DNA of 64,000 nt from Mycolicibacterium aurum (GTDB lineage Bacteria > Actinomycetota > Actinomycetes > Mycobacteriales > Mycobacteriaceae). The translations under genes and the position numbers were made by a program. Under the pieces are notes generated by a model. That model did no database searches and had not been told where the DNA came from. It saw nothing but the letters and a program-made list of their open reading frames with translations. Within the stretch, counting starts at the first letter, position 1; the number at the start of each line of letters is the position of its first letter. The DNA lies in contig LT549889.1 of the NCBI GenBank assembly GCA_900078775.1, positions 186,001 through 250,000 of the forward strand, in the 5' to 3' direction. This document shows positions 53,346-62,942 of the stretch, in pieces.

Positions 53346-54482
53346 ATGCGCGACATGGTTGAGATCGGCATGGGCAGAACCGCCCGCCGGACCTACGAAC
53401 TCAGCGACATCAATATCGTCCCGGCCCGCCGGACCCGTTCTTCCAAGGACGTCTCGACGGCCTGGCAGCTCGATGCCTACCGGTTCGAGATCCCGGTGCT
53501 GGCCCATCCGACCGACGCGCTGGTATCGGTGGAGTTCGCCATCGAGATGGGCCGTCTCGGTGGTCTCGGTGTGCTCAACGGCGAGGGTCTGATCGGTCGG
53601 CATGCCGACGTCGAGGCCAAGATCGCCCAGGTCATCGACGTCGCGAAGACCTCCGATGACGAGTCCGCCCCGATCCGGCTGCTGCAGGAACTGCACGCCG
53701 CCCCGCTGGACCCCGAACTGCTCGGCGCGGCCGTCGCGCGGATCCGGGAATCCGGCGTGACCACCGCGGTGCGGGTGAGCCCGCAGAACGCCGCGGCGCT
53801 GACCCCCGGACTGGTGGCGGCGGGCCTGGACCTGCTGGTCATCCAGGGCACCATCATCTCGGCCGAGCGTGTCGCCAACGACGGCGAACCGCTCAACCTG
53901 AAGACCTTCATCTCCGAACTGGACGTGCCGGTGGTGGCCGGTGGCGTGCTGGATCACCGCACCGCGCTGCACCTGATGCGTACCGGCGCGGCCGGCGTCA
54001 TCGTCGGCTACGGCTCCACCGCGGGGGTCACCACCAGCGACGAGGTGCTCGGCATCAGCGTGCCGATGGCCACCGCCATCGCCGATGCGGCCGCGGCGCG
54101 GCGCGAATATCTCGACGAGACCGGCGGTCGGTACGTGCACGTGCTCGCCGACGGCGACATCCAGACCTCCGGTGACCTGGCCAAGGCGATCGCCTGCGGC
54201 GCCGACGCCGTGCTGCTCGGCCCGCCGCTGTCGGTGGCCGCCGAGGCGCAGGGTGACGGCTGGTTCTGGCCGTCCGCGGCCGCGCACCCGTCGCTGCCGC
54301 GCGGCGCGCTGCTGCAGATCGCGCTCGGGGACCGCCCGCCGCTGGAGCAGGTGCTGGGCGGCCCGTCCGACGATCCGTTCGGCTCGTTGAACCTGGTCGG
54401 CGGGCTGCGCCGGTCGATGGCCAAGGCCGGGTACAGCGACCTCAAGGAATTCCAGAAGGTCGGCCTGACCGTCGGGTCGTAG
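53346..54482 (+). CDS. guaB3: IMPDH-family protein GuaB3 (GMP reductase-like paralogue)
   Basis: A 378-residue IMPDH/GMP-reductase-fold protein without CBS domains. The start MRDMVEIGMGRTARRTYELS (20 residues) and the segment FEIPVLAHPTDALVSVEFAI (20 residues) are those of actinobacterial GuaB3 (Rv3410c). The catalytic loop GSICTT of true IMPDH is absent. It is co-transcribed with guaB2. Its biochemical role in mycobacteria has been uncertain; XMP or GMP reduction has been discussed. Confidence 0.95.
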   Translation: MRDMVEIGMGRTARRTYELSDINIVPARRTRSSKDVSTAWQLDAYRFEIPVLAHPTDALVSVEFAIEMGRLGGLGVLNGEGLIGRHADVEAKIAQVIDVAKTSDDESAPIRLLQELHAAPLDPELLGAAVARIRESGVTTAVRVSPQNAAALTPGLVAAGLDLLVIQGTIISAERVANDGEPLNLKTFISELDVPVVAGGVLDHRTALHLMRTGAAGVIVGYGSTAGVTTSDEVLGISVPMATAIADAAAARREYLDETGGRYVHVLADGDIQTSGDLAKAIACGADAVLLGPPLSVAAEAQGDGWFWPSAAAHPSLPRGALLQIALGDRPPLEQVLGGPSDDPFGSLNLVGGLRRSMAKAGYSDLKEFQKVGLTVGS

Positions 54483-54527
54483 ACCGTCCGGCGGCTCTTT
54501 ACAAGTTAGGGCCTCCTGTCTAGAAGT

Positions 54528-54539
54528 TACCGGTCGGTA
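54528..54539. promoter_or_regulatory. Dyad TACCG-GT-CGGTA upstream of choD
   Basis: A perfect 5-2-5 inverted repeat 16 bases before the choD start, with a CATACT -10-like sequence (54544-54549) next to it. It resembles TetR-type operators in shape; the regulator is unknown and it does not match the KstR or KstR2 consensus I know. Confidence 0.4.
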
Positions 54540-54555
54540 GCGTCATACTGATTGC

Positions 54556-56304
54556 ATGCGCTCTGACTCCACCACGCACTACGACGTGCTCATCGTCGGC
54601 TCCGGATTCGGGGGCAGCGTCAGCGCCCTGCGGCTCACCGAGAAGGGGTACCGCGTCGGCGTGCTGGAGGCCGGCCGCCGGTTCACCGACGAGGAGTTCG
54701 CCAAGACCTCGTGGAACCTGCGTAAGTTCCTGTGGGCTCCGCAGTTCGGCATGTACGGCATCCAGCGCATCCACCTGCTGCGCAATGTGATGATCCTGGC
54801 CGGCGCCGGTGTCGGCGGCGGATCGCTGAACTATGCCAACACCCTGTACGTGCCGCCGGCCCCGTTCTTCAACGACCCGCAGTGGAAGGACATCACCGAC
54901 TGGCAGGAAGAACTGCTGCCGCACTACGAGCAGGCCAAGCGGATGCTCGGGGTGGTCACCAACCCGACGTTCACCGACGCCGACCGGATCATGAAGGAAG
55001 TCGCCGACGACATGGGCGTCGGGGACACCTTCGTGCCCACCCCGGTCGGGGTGTTCTTCGGCGAAGGCGGCCAGAAGGCCCCGGGCAAGACCGTGCCCGA
55101 CCCCTACTTCGGCGGCGTCGGCCCGGCGCGCACCGGGTGTATCGAATGTGGCGGCTGCATGACCGGCTGCCGCTACAACGCCAAGAACACCCTGCTGAAG
55201 AACTACCTCGGGCTGGCCGAATCCGCTGGGGCGCGAGTGCATCCGCTCACCTCGGTGCGGGAGTTCGAACAGCGCCCGGACGGGGTGTGGGAGGTCCGCA
55301 CGGTGCGCACCGGCGGCAAGCTGCGCCGCACCAAGAAGACCTTCACCGCGGACCACCTGATCCTGGCCGCCGGCACCTACGGCACCCAGAAGCTGCTGTT
55401 CCGGATGCGGGACAAGGGTAAGTTGCCCGAACTGTCCGATCGGCTCGGCGTGCTCACCCGCACCAACTCCGAGTCCATCGTCGGCGCCGGACGGTTCACT
55501 GTCGGCGAGGATCTGAACCTCACCCAGGGCGTCGCGATCACCTCGTCGATCCACCCCACGCCGGACACCCACGTCGAGCCGGTGCGCTACGGCAAGGGCT
55601 CCAACGCGATGGGCCTGCTGCAGACGCTGATGACCGACGGCACCGGACCCGAGGGCACCGACGTGCCGCGCTGGCGGCAGCTGATCGAAACCGCCCGCAA
55701 CGACCCGCACGGCACCCTGCGCCTGCTCAACCCGCGGCGGTGGAGCGAGCGCACCATGATCGCGCTGGTCATGCAGCACCTGGACAATTCGATCACCACG
55801 TTCACCCGCAAGACCTGGTTCGGCTACCGGATGCTGGACAGCAAGCAGGGCCACGGCCTGCCGAACCCGACCTGGATCCCGGCCGGCAACGAGGTGACCC
55901 GCCGGATCGCCGAGAAGATCGACGGGGTCGCCGGCGGCACCTGGGGGGAGCTGTTCAACATCCCGCTGACCGCCCACTTCCTCGGCGGCGCGGCCATCGG
56001 GGACAGCCCGGAGACCGGCGTCATCGACCCCTACCAGCGGGTGTACCGCTACCCGACACTGCATGTCACCGATGGTGCGGCCATCTCGGCCAACCTCGGC
56101 GTCAACCCGTCGCTGTCCATCGCCGCACAGGCCGAGCGGTCCGCGGCGCTGTGGCCGAACAAGGGCGAGACCGATAGCCGGCCGGCTCAGGACCAGCCGT
56201 ACCGGCGGCTGTCGCCGATCGCGCCGGCGCACCCGGTGGTGCCCGCCGATGCGCCCGGCGCGCTGCGCCGGCTGCCGATCGAGCCGGTCAGCTCGTCGGG
56301 GTAG
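54556..56304 (+). CDS. choD: GMC-family oxidoreductase, ChoD-type (cholesterol-oxidase-like)
   Basis: A 582-residue FAD-dependent GMC oxidoreductase, close in length to M. tuberculosis ChoD (Rv3409c). The N-terminal FAD motif VLIVGSGFGGSVSALRLTEK (20 residues), the GAGVGGGSLNYANTLYVPP segment and the late GVNPSLSIAAQAERSAALW FAD contact are present. An internal cysteine cluster, CIECGGCMTGCRYNAKNTLL (20 residues), is characteristic of this subgroup. No export signal. Its true steroid substrate in mycobacteria is debated. The 3' end overlaps the convergent GH65 gene by 17 bases. Confidence 0.93.
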   Translation: MRSDSTTHYDVLIVGSGFGGSVSALRLTEKGYRVGVLEAGRRFTDEEFAKTSWNLRKFLWAPQFGMYGIQRIHLLRNVMILAGAGVGGGSLNYANTLYVPPAPFFNDPQWKDITDWQEELLPHYEQAKRMLGVVTNPTFTDADRIMKEVADDMGVGDTFVPTPVGVFFGEGGQKAPGKTVPDPYFGGVGPARTGCIECGGCMTGCRYNAKNTLLKNYLGLAESAGARVHPLTSVREFEQRPDGVWEVRTVRTGGKLRRTKKTFTADHLILAAGTYGTQKLLFRMRDKGKLPELSDRLGVLTRTNSESIVGAGRFTVGEDLNLTQGVAITSSIHPTPDTHVEPVRYGKGSNAMGLLQTLMTDGTGPEGTDVPRWRQLIETARNDPHGTLRLLNPRRWSERTMIALVMQHLDNSITTFTRKTWFGYRMLDSKQGHGLPNPTWIPAGNEVTRRIAEKIDGVAGGTWGELFNIPLTAHFLGGAAIGDSPETGVIDPYQRVYRYPTLHVTDGAAISANLGVNPSLSIAAQAERSAALWPNKGETDSRPAQDQPYRRLSPIAPAHPVVPADAPGALRRLPIEPVSSSG

Positions 56305-58672
56305 ACCACGTTGGTCTGGCCGGCCGCCGTCGCATCGGCTCGCGTCCGGGCGGCTGTGCAGGCGTGGGTAGCAGCGGGTGCCGGGGCCGCACCGGCACCG
56401 TGGTCGGCGCGTTGGTGCCGATGACGAGTTCCTCACCGGCGTGCCGAATGGTCAGCGAATGGTCCGGCCCGTCCCGGACGGTGTAGGTCACCTGCTCGTG
56501 CCCGGCCTCGACGGTCACCCGGAAATCCCGCCAGCGCAGCCGGAACCGCAGGCACGAGATGCCGTCGGGTAGATGCGGGTCCAGCGAGAGCACGCCCTGG
56601 TCGTCACGCAACCCGCCGAAGCCGGCGATCAGTGCGGTCCACGCACCGGCCAGCGAAGCCATGTGCAACCCGTCGCGGGTGTTGTGGTGCAGATCGCGCA
56701 GATCGATCAGTGCCGCCTCGTAGGTGTAGTCGTGCGCCAACTCGAGGTGCCCGACATCGGCGCACATCACCGCCTGGGTACAGGCCGACAGCGATGAGTC
56801 ACGGGTGGTGCGGCGCTCGTAGTAGTCGACGTTGCGCGCCTTCTGTTCCGGGCTGAAGGCGTGGCTCTGCCACTGCATCGCCAACACCAGATCGGCCTGC
56901 TTGAGGACCTGGGCCGGATAGAGCCGCACATACGGTTCGTTCATCAGCAGCGGGTAGGTGGTGTTGGCGCTGAAGTCCCATTCGGCGAGCGTGGTGAATC
57001 CCTCACACTGCGGGTGGACGCCGAGTTCCTCGTCATAGGGGATGTGCGTGGCGTCGGCGGCGTTGCGCCAGGCGGCGGTCTCCTCGGTGGTCACCCCGAG
57101 CAGGTACGACGAATCGGGGTGGCGGGTACACGCATCCGCGGCCACCCGGAGGTTGTGGGCGGCCATCAGATTGGTGAACACATTGTCCCGGACCACCGCG
57201 GTGTACTCGTCTGGGCCGGTGACTCCGTCCAGATGCCACACCCCGTGCCGGTCGTGATGACCCAGTGACATCCATAGCCGGGCGGTCTCCACCAGGACCT
57301 CGAGACCGCATTCGACCTCCAGCGCATCATCGCCGGTGACGATGCGATACCGCTCGAACGCCATCGCGATGTCTGCGTTGATATGCCATGCGGCGGTACC
57401 GGCGGGCCAGTAGGCCGAACACTCCTCACCCCGGATGGTGCGCCACGGGAAACTCGCTCCCTGCAGATCGAGCAGAGCAGCGCGCTCGCGCGCGAGGTCT
57501 AAGGTCGAGGCTCGCCAGCGCAGCGCATCCGCCGCGGCCTGAGGCACCGTGTAGGTGAGCACCGGGAGAACGAAACCTTCACTGTCCCAGAAGGTATGGC
57601 CGTCGTAACCGGTCCCGGTCAGACCCTTGCCGGCGATGGCCCGTCGTTCCGCGCGAGCGCTCGCCTGGAGCACGTGGAACAACCCGAACCGCACCGCCTG
57701 CTGGCAGTCGGGGTCACCCTCCACCTCGACATCGGCACAGTCCCAGAACTCATCGAGGTAGTCGCGTTGAGAGTCCAGCAGTCCCTGCCAACCGCTGTAC
57801 CGTGCACCGGTGATGGCCGCGGCGGCCTGATCACGCAAGGCCGGCCGGGACCGCAGGCTCGACCAGCCGTAGCCCAGATACTTCACCACACGCAGCCGCT
57901 GCCCCGGACGCAATCCGCAGATGACCGTGGTGCGGGCGATGTCCTCGCGGACATCGGTGCTGACCTCGACCCGTCCTGGTACCTGCACGTCGTGGTGCAT
58001 CGCGGCAGCCATCATGAGCTCACTGCCACGGGTACGGTGCACCAGCAGTGCACCGTGATCGGCACCCTCGTGATGGACCGCCTCCAGGGGCTCCTTCAGT
58101 ACCGCCGCCACCCGCGGGTCTTCGGCGGTCTCCGGAACATCCTCGTTCGTGACGAGTTCGGATTGCACTGTCACGCGGACGAACTGGTCCAAGGCCTCGA
58201 CCACGTACTCGATGGCGGCCACACCGCGCTGGACCAGTGATACGAGCCGGGTGGATGCAACGCGTATCTGCTTGCCCGCCGGCGAGCACCAGTGCGCGTG
58301 CCGGGTCACAGTTCCGGCGCGTAGATCCAGGACACGCTCATGACCGATGAGGTCCCCGTATCGGACGTCGAACGGTTCGTCATCGACCAGCAGCCGCAGA
58401 ATCTTGCCGTTGGTGACGTTGACGACGGTCTGGCCGGCCTCGGGATAGCCGAAACCGGCTTCGGCGTAGGGCAACGAGCGGACCTCGAAGAAACCGGCCA
58501 GATAGGTGCCGGGTAGACCGTAGGGCTCGCCCTCGTCGAGGTTGCCGCGCAGTCCGATATGCCCGTTGGACAGCGCGAACAACGACTCCGACTGAGCCAG
58601 TAGCTCCAGGTCCAGTCGGGTCTCGCGGATCTGCCAGGGTTCCACCGGATAGGCGTCGTCGCTGATCATCAT
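56288..58672 (-). CDS. Glycoside hydrolase family 65 disaccharide phosphorylase
   Basis: A 794-residue GH65 protein, like Rv3401. N-terminal beta-sandwich (ESLFALSNGHIGLRGNLDEG, 20 residues), then the (alpha/alpha)6 barrel with GYDGHTFWDSEGFVLPVLTY (20 residues) and the catalytic acid Glu489 in DGVTGPDEYTAVV. The C-terminal jelly-roll follows (LRFRLRWRDFRVTVEAGHEQ, 20 residues). Inverting phosphorolysis of trehalose, maltose or kojibiose to glucose plus beta-glucose 1-phosphate is expected. The gene directly behind a beta-phosphoglucomutase supports phosphorolysis. Its last ~20 residues are Pro/Arg-rich and read across the choD 3' end. Confidence 0.92.
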   Translation of the reverse strand: MMISDDAYPVEPWQIRETRLDLELLAQSESLFALSNGHIGLRGNLDEGEPYGLPGTYLAGFFEVRSLPYAEAGFGYPEAGQTVVNVTNGKILRLLVDDEPFDVRYGDLIGHERVLDLRAGTVTRHAHWCSPAGKQIRVASTRLVSLVQRGVAAIEYVVEALDQFVRVTVQSELVTNEDVPETAEDPRVAAVLKEPLEAVHHEGADHGALLVHRTRGSELMMAAAMHHDVQVPGRVEVSTDVREDIARTTVICGLRPGQRLRVVKYLGYGWSSLRSRPALRDQAAAAITGARYSGWQGLLDSQRDYLDEFWDCADVEVEGDPDCQQAVRFGLFHVLQASARAERRAIAGKGLTGTGYDGHTFWDSEGFVLPVLTYTVPQAAADALRWRASTLDLARERAALLDLQGASFPWRTIRGEECSAYWPAGTAAWHINADIAMAFERYRIVTGDDALEVECGLEVLVETARLWMSLGHHDRHGVWHLDGVTGPDEYTAVVRDNVFTNLMAAHNLRVAADACTRHPDSSYLLGVTTEETAAWRNAADATHIPYDEELGVHPQCEGFTTLAEWDFSANTTYPLLMNEPYVRLYPAQVLKQADLVLAMQWQSHAFSPEQKARNVDYYERRTTRDSSLSACTQAVMCADVGHLELAHDYTYEAALIDLRDLHHNTRDGLHMASLAGAWTALIAGFGGLRDDQGVLSLDPHLPDGISCLRFRLRWRDFRVTVEAGHEQVTYTVRDGPDHSLTIRHAGEELVIGTNAPTTVPVRPRHPLLPTPAQPPGREPMRRRPARPTWSTPTS

Positions 58673-58678
58673 GGCGGC

Positions 58679-59413
58679 CTACAGCAGTTCGGCCAGATCG
58701 GACACCACGGTGTCGGCTCCCGCACGACGGAGTTGTTCGGCTTGCCCGACCCGGTCGATGCCGACCACGTAACCGAAGTGCCCGGCCCGGCCCGCCGCGA
58801 CCCCGGACAATGCATCCTCGAACACCGCGGCGTGTGCCGGGGGGACATCGAGAAGCTCTGCGGCGCGCAGAAATCCGGCCGGAGAGGGTTTACCCGGTAG
58901 GTGCTCCTCGCGCAAGGTGACACCGTCCACCCGGTGCTCGAAATAGCCGGCCAGCCCGGTCACCTGCAGCACCTCCCCGGTGTTCGCACTGGCGGAGACC
59001 ACCGCACAGCGCAGCCCGGCCGCGACCGCGGCGTCCAGGTACCGCCGAGACCCGTCGAACACCTCGACTCCGTCTGCTCGCAGCGTCAGGTGAAACTGCT
59101 CGTTCTTGCGATTGCCGAGCCCGTGCACGGTCTCGGCGCCGGGGTCGTCATCCGCGGTGCCGTCGGGTAGTGCGATGTCCCGGCTGGCCAGGAAAGCCCG
59201 GACGCCGTCCTCGCGGAGTTTGCCGTCGATGTGGTTCAGATAGTCCGAAGCCGCATCGAACGGTACGAACCGCGTGCCGGTGCGGTCGGCGTATCTGCTC
59301 AGGTAGTCGTCGAACATGGCCTTCCACGCTTTCTTGTGCACACTCGCGGTGTCGGTGAGAACACCGTCGAGGTCGAACAATCCGGCCCTCGTCTGCTCCG
59401 GCAAACCCAGCAC
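58679..59413 (-). CDS. Beta-phosphoglucomutase (HAD superfamily)
   Basis: A 244-residue HAD phosphatase-fold enzyme, like Rv3400. Motif I is [16 protein letters not shown] with Asp14 and Asp16; the beta-PGM cap follows, with [22 protein letters not shown] is motif [11 protein letters not shown] motif III and [15 protein letters not shown] motif IV. It turns beta-glucose 1-phosphate from the GH65 enzyme into glucose 6-phosphate. The GTG at 59413 has a GGGAGGGGG site; the start lies where homology begins. The GH65 start is six bases downstream: a two-gene operon. Confidence 0.9.
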   Translation of the reverse strand: MLGLPEQTRAGLFDLDGVLTDTASVHKKAWKAMFDDYLSRYADRTGTRFVPFDAASDYLNHIDGKLREDGVRAFLASRDIALPDGTADDDPGAETVHGLGNRKNEQFHLTLRADGVEVFDGSRRYLDAAVAAGLRCAVVSASANTGEVLQVTGLAGYFEHRVDGVTLREEHLPGKPSPAGFLRAAELLDVPPAHAAVFEDALSGVAAGRAGHFGYVVGIDRVGQAEQLRRAGADTVVSDLAELL

Positions 59414-59610
59414 GACGCCCCCTCCCAAATCCCCTGGCTGAACCACGGGGACAGCTACCACTTCACCATGCCCGCTTCGATCCGGGTGCAGACTTCGGCA
59501 ATCGGATTCTCGAACGTGCATGGCAGGTAGGCGCCGGGTGTGTGAGTTCGCAAACGGTGAACGGGGTTCTCGTCGTGGTGCACTCGGCATATGCTGAGCC
59601 AGTTGATCTC

Positions 59611-59624
59611 CCTCCCGGGGGAGG
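59611..59624 (+). promoter_or_regulatory. Hairpin containing the ribosome site of the cyclase-ATPase gene
   Basis: CCTCC-CGGG-GGAGG: the 5-bp stem pairs the only good Shine-Dalgarno sequence (GGAGG, 59620-59624) of the gene at 59631 with an immediately upstream anti-SD. In RNA this would mask the ribosome site unless opened. Confidence 0.45.
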
Positions 59625-59630
59625 AATCGG

Positions 59631-62600
59631 GTGACTCAGGTGCGACGCAGCTGCACATCGTGTGGCGCCGAAGCGGTTCGGAACGGCGCTCGGTACTGCG
59701 ATGCCTGTGGATGCACCCTCGTGGATCTTGCCGTGCAGGCCGAATACAAGCAGGTCACGGTCCTGTTCGCCGATGTGGTGCGGTCGATGGACATCGCCGT
59801 CAGTGTGGACCTGGAACGGCTGCGCGAGATCATCATGGTGCTGGTGGAACGATCGGCCGCGGTGATACGCCGCTTCGGCGGAACGGTCGACTTCATCGGC
59901 GACGGCGTGATGGCCATCTTCGGTGCGCCACTGGCGTTGGAAGACCACGCATTCCGGGGATGTCTTGCTGCGCTTGCGATCCAACACGAGGCGGGCCGGT
60001 TGGCCGCCGAGATCCAGAGCCGCGACGGTGTCCAGTTGCAGCTGCGGGTGGGCCTGAACTCGGGACGGGTGATCGCCGGTTCGCTCGGCGCAGGCACCCC
60101 GGGCTACACCGCGATCGGTGAGGCGGTCGGATTCGCCCAGCGGATGGAATCGGTGGCGCCGCCGGGTGGGGTCCTGGTGTCCGAATCGACCGCCCGCCTC
60201 GTCGAGCACGTCGCGATGTTGGGCGACCCGGAATGGGTGTATGTGAAAGGCGCGGACGCACCCGTGTGCACGCGCCGGTTGACCGGTATCGGGGCGCGCG
60301 GGGTGGTTCGGCGTGCGGAGGCCGGCCTGGTCGGACGGCAGCGGGAGATGGCGACGCTGGACGCCGCGGTCGATCGGGCGATCAGCGGCCGGGGTTGCGT
60401 GCTGAGCATGCTGGGTCCCGCCGGCATCGGGAAGTCCCGGGTGGCCCGGGAGGCCGCCCAGCGCGCGGCCGCGCGCGGTGTGGAGGTGTTCACCGTCTTC
60501 TGCGAATCCCATGCCCGCGAGATCCCGCTGCAGGTCTTCACCCAGCTGCTGCGGGTGGGATGCGGAATCGACGGGTTGGATGACGAGGGCGCCAGAGCCG
60601 TTGTGCGGCAGAGGGTTCCCGGAGCCGACCCGTCGGATGTCCTGTTGCTCGATGACCTGCTCGGCATCGCCGATCCCGAAGTGGCTCTGCCTCAGAGCGA
60701 TCCGGAGGTACGTCGGCGCCGGCTGCTCGGACTGATGGACACCGCCGCGCTGGCCCGCACCGAGCCGGCCCTGCTGATCATCGAAGACGCACATTGGATC
60801 GACGCGGCCAGCGAGACGATGCTCGACGACTTCCTCGCGGTGGTCCCGCGCACGCGGATGACGGTGCTGATCGTCGCTCGCCCCGAGTACGCGGGGGTGC
60901 TGACCCGCAACCGCGACGGCGGCACGATCGCGCTCGCTCCTCTGAGCGACAACGAGATCGCGGCGCTCATCGCCGAGATGCTCGGGCCGGATCCCTCGGT
61001 ACGCGAACTGGCCACGACGATCATGCAACGGGCCGCGGGCAATCCGTTCTTCGCCGAGGAGATGGTGCGTGAACTGATCCAGCGGGGCGCGCTCACCGGC
61101 TCTCCCGGCGGCTATGTCTGCGGCGGCGGGGACGCCGAGTACACCGTACCGGCGACGGTGCAGGCCACCATCGAAGCGCGTATCGACCGGCTGACCACGC
61201 AGGCGAAACAGACGTTGAACGCGGCGTCGGTGATCGGTATGACCTTCGGTGCGGATCTGCTCTCCGCACTCGGGATCGAGCCGGATCTCGACGAGCTGGT
61301 GCGCGTCGAGCTGATCGATCAGGCGCAGTTCGCCCCCGACCGTGAATACACCTTCCGGCATCCGCTGATCCGGTCGGTGGCCTACGAAGCGCAACTGAGC
61401 TCCGAACGGGCACAGTGGCACCGGCTGCTGGCCGCGGTGGTCCAGGAGCGGGCGGCCGGATCGGTGGACGAGCACGCGGCGATGATCGCCGAGCACCTCC
61501 AGGCCGCCGGCGACCTGCTGGCTGCCTACGGTTGGCACATGCGCGCTGCGGCGCGCGCCGCGGTGCGCGACATCGGCGCAGCCCGGCTCAGCTGGCAACG
61601 AGCCGACGGCATCGTCGACGAGCTGCCCGGCGATGAATCCGCGCGGCTGCCGATGCGCATTGCCCCGCGCACCATGCTGTACGTCACCAACGGACTGGAC
61701 TCCGCCATGGAGGACAGCGCCGAACGCTTCGCCGAGCTGCGGGAGTGGTGCACCGCGGCCGACGACAAGGTGTCGCTGGCCATGGCGATGTCGGGGCGGT
61801 CGGTAGAACTGCTCTACTCCGGGAGGTCCAGGGAGGGGGCGCAGCTGGCCTCCGAGCAGATGGCGCTGCTGGAGTCGATCGGGCGACCCGATCTCACGCT
61901 GGGCCTGTCCTTCATCGCCTGCTGCAACTTTGTCGACCGAGGCGATTTCGACGAGATGCTGCGATGGTCACAGACCGTCGTCGACCTCGCCGGGGGAGAC
62001 CCGGTCAAGGGGGCGGGTTTCGGGATCGGATCGCCGCTGGCGGTCGGGCTGGCGTTTCGAAGTACCGCCCGGTGGTGGTGCGGGCATCGCGGCTGGTACC
62101 GGGATCTCACCGCGGCGCTGGAAATCGTCCGTGACGGTGCCCCGGACACCCGATGTGCCATCGCGGCCTGGACCTACGGTGCGGCGTTCCAGTACGGCGT
62201 GCTGCGCGCAGATGACCAGGTGCTCCGCGAACTCGAGGAGATCGTGCGGCTGTCCGAGTCGGGCACTGTCGTCGGACAGGTCCTGGCCCTCTTCACCCTG
62301 GCGGCCGGACTGTTGAATCGGCAGGCCGCGGCCGACCGGGAGCGGGGCGTGCAGGCGATGGAACGGGTCCGCGAACTGGTGCTGCAGGAGCGGGCGGTGT
62401 TCCTCGCCCCCGTGGCGGATGTGTGGATCGCCGGCGAGCGAGCCCGCCGCGGAGAGCTCGACCAGGCCATATCCGTGCTGGGTCCGGTCGTCGATGAGCT
62501 GCACCGGGCCGGGCGGAACGGCTACGGAATCTGGGCCACCGGCGTTCTGGCGGAGACACTGCTGGGCCGGGGTGGCCCGGGCGACCTACCGGACGCGCGG

Positions 62601-62801
62601 ACCCAGATCGCCTGGTTGGCTGATCTGTCGACGGGCCAGGACTCGGCGATCGTGCGGATCATGCTGCTGCGGCTGCGGGCATTGCTGGCCCGCGCGGAAG
62701 GCGATCCCGGGTTTCGGGAGCTGGTGCGCCGCTACCGCGCAATGGCGCAATCGCTGGGCTTCGAGGGCCATCTGGACTCGGCTGCCCGCCTGGCCGAATA
62801 G
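59631..62801 (+). CDS. Adenylate/guanylate cyclase-like domain fused to STAND-type ATPase and helical repeats
   Basis: A 1056-residue signalling protein. An N-terminal zinc ribbon (CTSCG... CDACG, residues 8-26) is followed by a class III cyclase homology domain (about 38-215; [11 protein letters not shown] with Asp48, [11 protein letters not shown] with Asp91). A P-loop ATPase follows ([15 protein letters not shown], then [20 protein letters not shown], 20 residues), then a long TPR-like helical region. No DNA-binding domain at the C terminus. The cyclase domain deviates at catalytic positions: no Lys before FIGD, and [12 protein letters not shown] has Gly where the transition-state Asn is expected. 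GTG start at 59631. Many paralogues occur in mycobacteria; role unknown. Confidence 0.88.
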   Translation: MTQVRRSCTSCGAEAVRNGARYCDACGCTLVDLAVQAEYKQVTVLFADVVRSMDIAVSVDLERLREIIMVLVERSAAVIRRFGGTVDFIGDGVMAIFGAPLALEDHAFRGCLAALAIQHEAGRLAAEIQSRDGVQLQLRVGLNSGRVIAGSLGAGTPGYTAIGEAVGFAQRMESVAPPGGVLVSESTARLVEHVAMLGDPEWVYVKGADAPVCTRRLTGIGARGVVRRAEAGLVGRQREMATLDAAVDRAISGRGCVLSMLGPAGIGKSRVAREAAQRAAARGVEVFTVFCESHAREIPLQVFTQLLRVGCGIDGLDDEGARAVVRQRVPGADPSDVLLLDDLLGIADPEVALPQSDPEVRRRRLLGLMDTAALARTEPALLIIEDAHWIDAASETMLDDFLAVVPRTRMTVLIVARPEYAGVLTRNRDGGTIALAPLSDNEIAALIAEMLGPDPSVRELATTIMQRAAGNPFFAEEMVRELIQRGALTGSPGGYVCGGGDAEYTVPATVQATIEARIDRLTTQAKQTLNAASVIGMTFGADLLSALGIEPDLDELVRVELIDQAQFAPDREYTFRHPLIRSVAYEAQLSSERAQWHRLLAAVVQERAAGSVDEHAAMIAEHLQAAGDLLAAYGWHMRAAARAAVRDIGAARLSWQRADGIVDELPGDESARLPMRIAPRTMLYVTNGLDSAMEDSAERFAELREWCTAADDKVSLAMAMSGRSVELLYSGRSREGAQLASEQMALLESIGRPDLTLGLSFIACCNFVDRGDFDEMLRWSQTVVDLAGGDPVKGAGFGIGSPLAVGLAFRSTARWWCGHRGWYRDLTAALEIVRDGAPDTRCAIAAWTYGAAFQYGVLRADDQVLRELEEIVRLSESGTVVGQVLALFTLAAGLLNRQAAADRERGVQAMERVRELVLQERAVFLAPVADVWIAGERARRGELDQAISVLGPVVDELHRAGRNGYGIWATGVLAETLLGRGGPGDLPDARTQIAWLADLSTGQDSAIVRIMLLRLRALLARAEGDPGFRELVRRYRAMAQSLGFEGHLDSAARLAE

Positions 62802-62839
62802 CGGTGGTGATCCGAAGGTGTTGGCCGTCAATGGTATTG

Positions 62840-62853
62840 GCCCCTTCCGGGGC
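62840..62853 (+). terminator. Weak hairpin after the cyclase-ATPase gene
   Basis: GCCCC-TTCC-GGGGC, a 5-bp stem with a 4-base loop in the 141-base gap, no T-run. Possibly a terminator of the upstream gene; weak evidence. Confidence 0.25.
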
Positions 62854-62942
62854 GGTGCTCCGATGTCCGGCACGCTGCGTTTCGCGCTGCTACGATCGGG
62901 TGACGACAGCGCCGGTGGCGCTCGCCCCGAGGAGGTGTCGAC

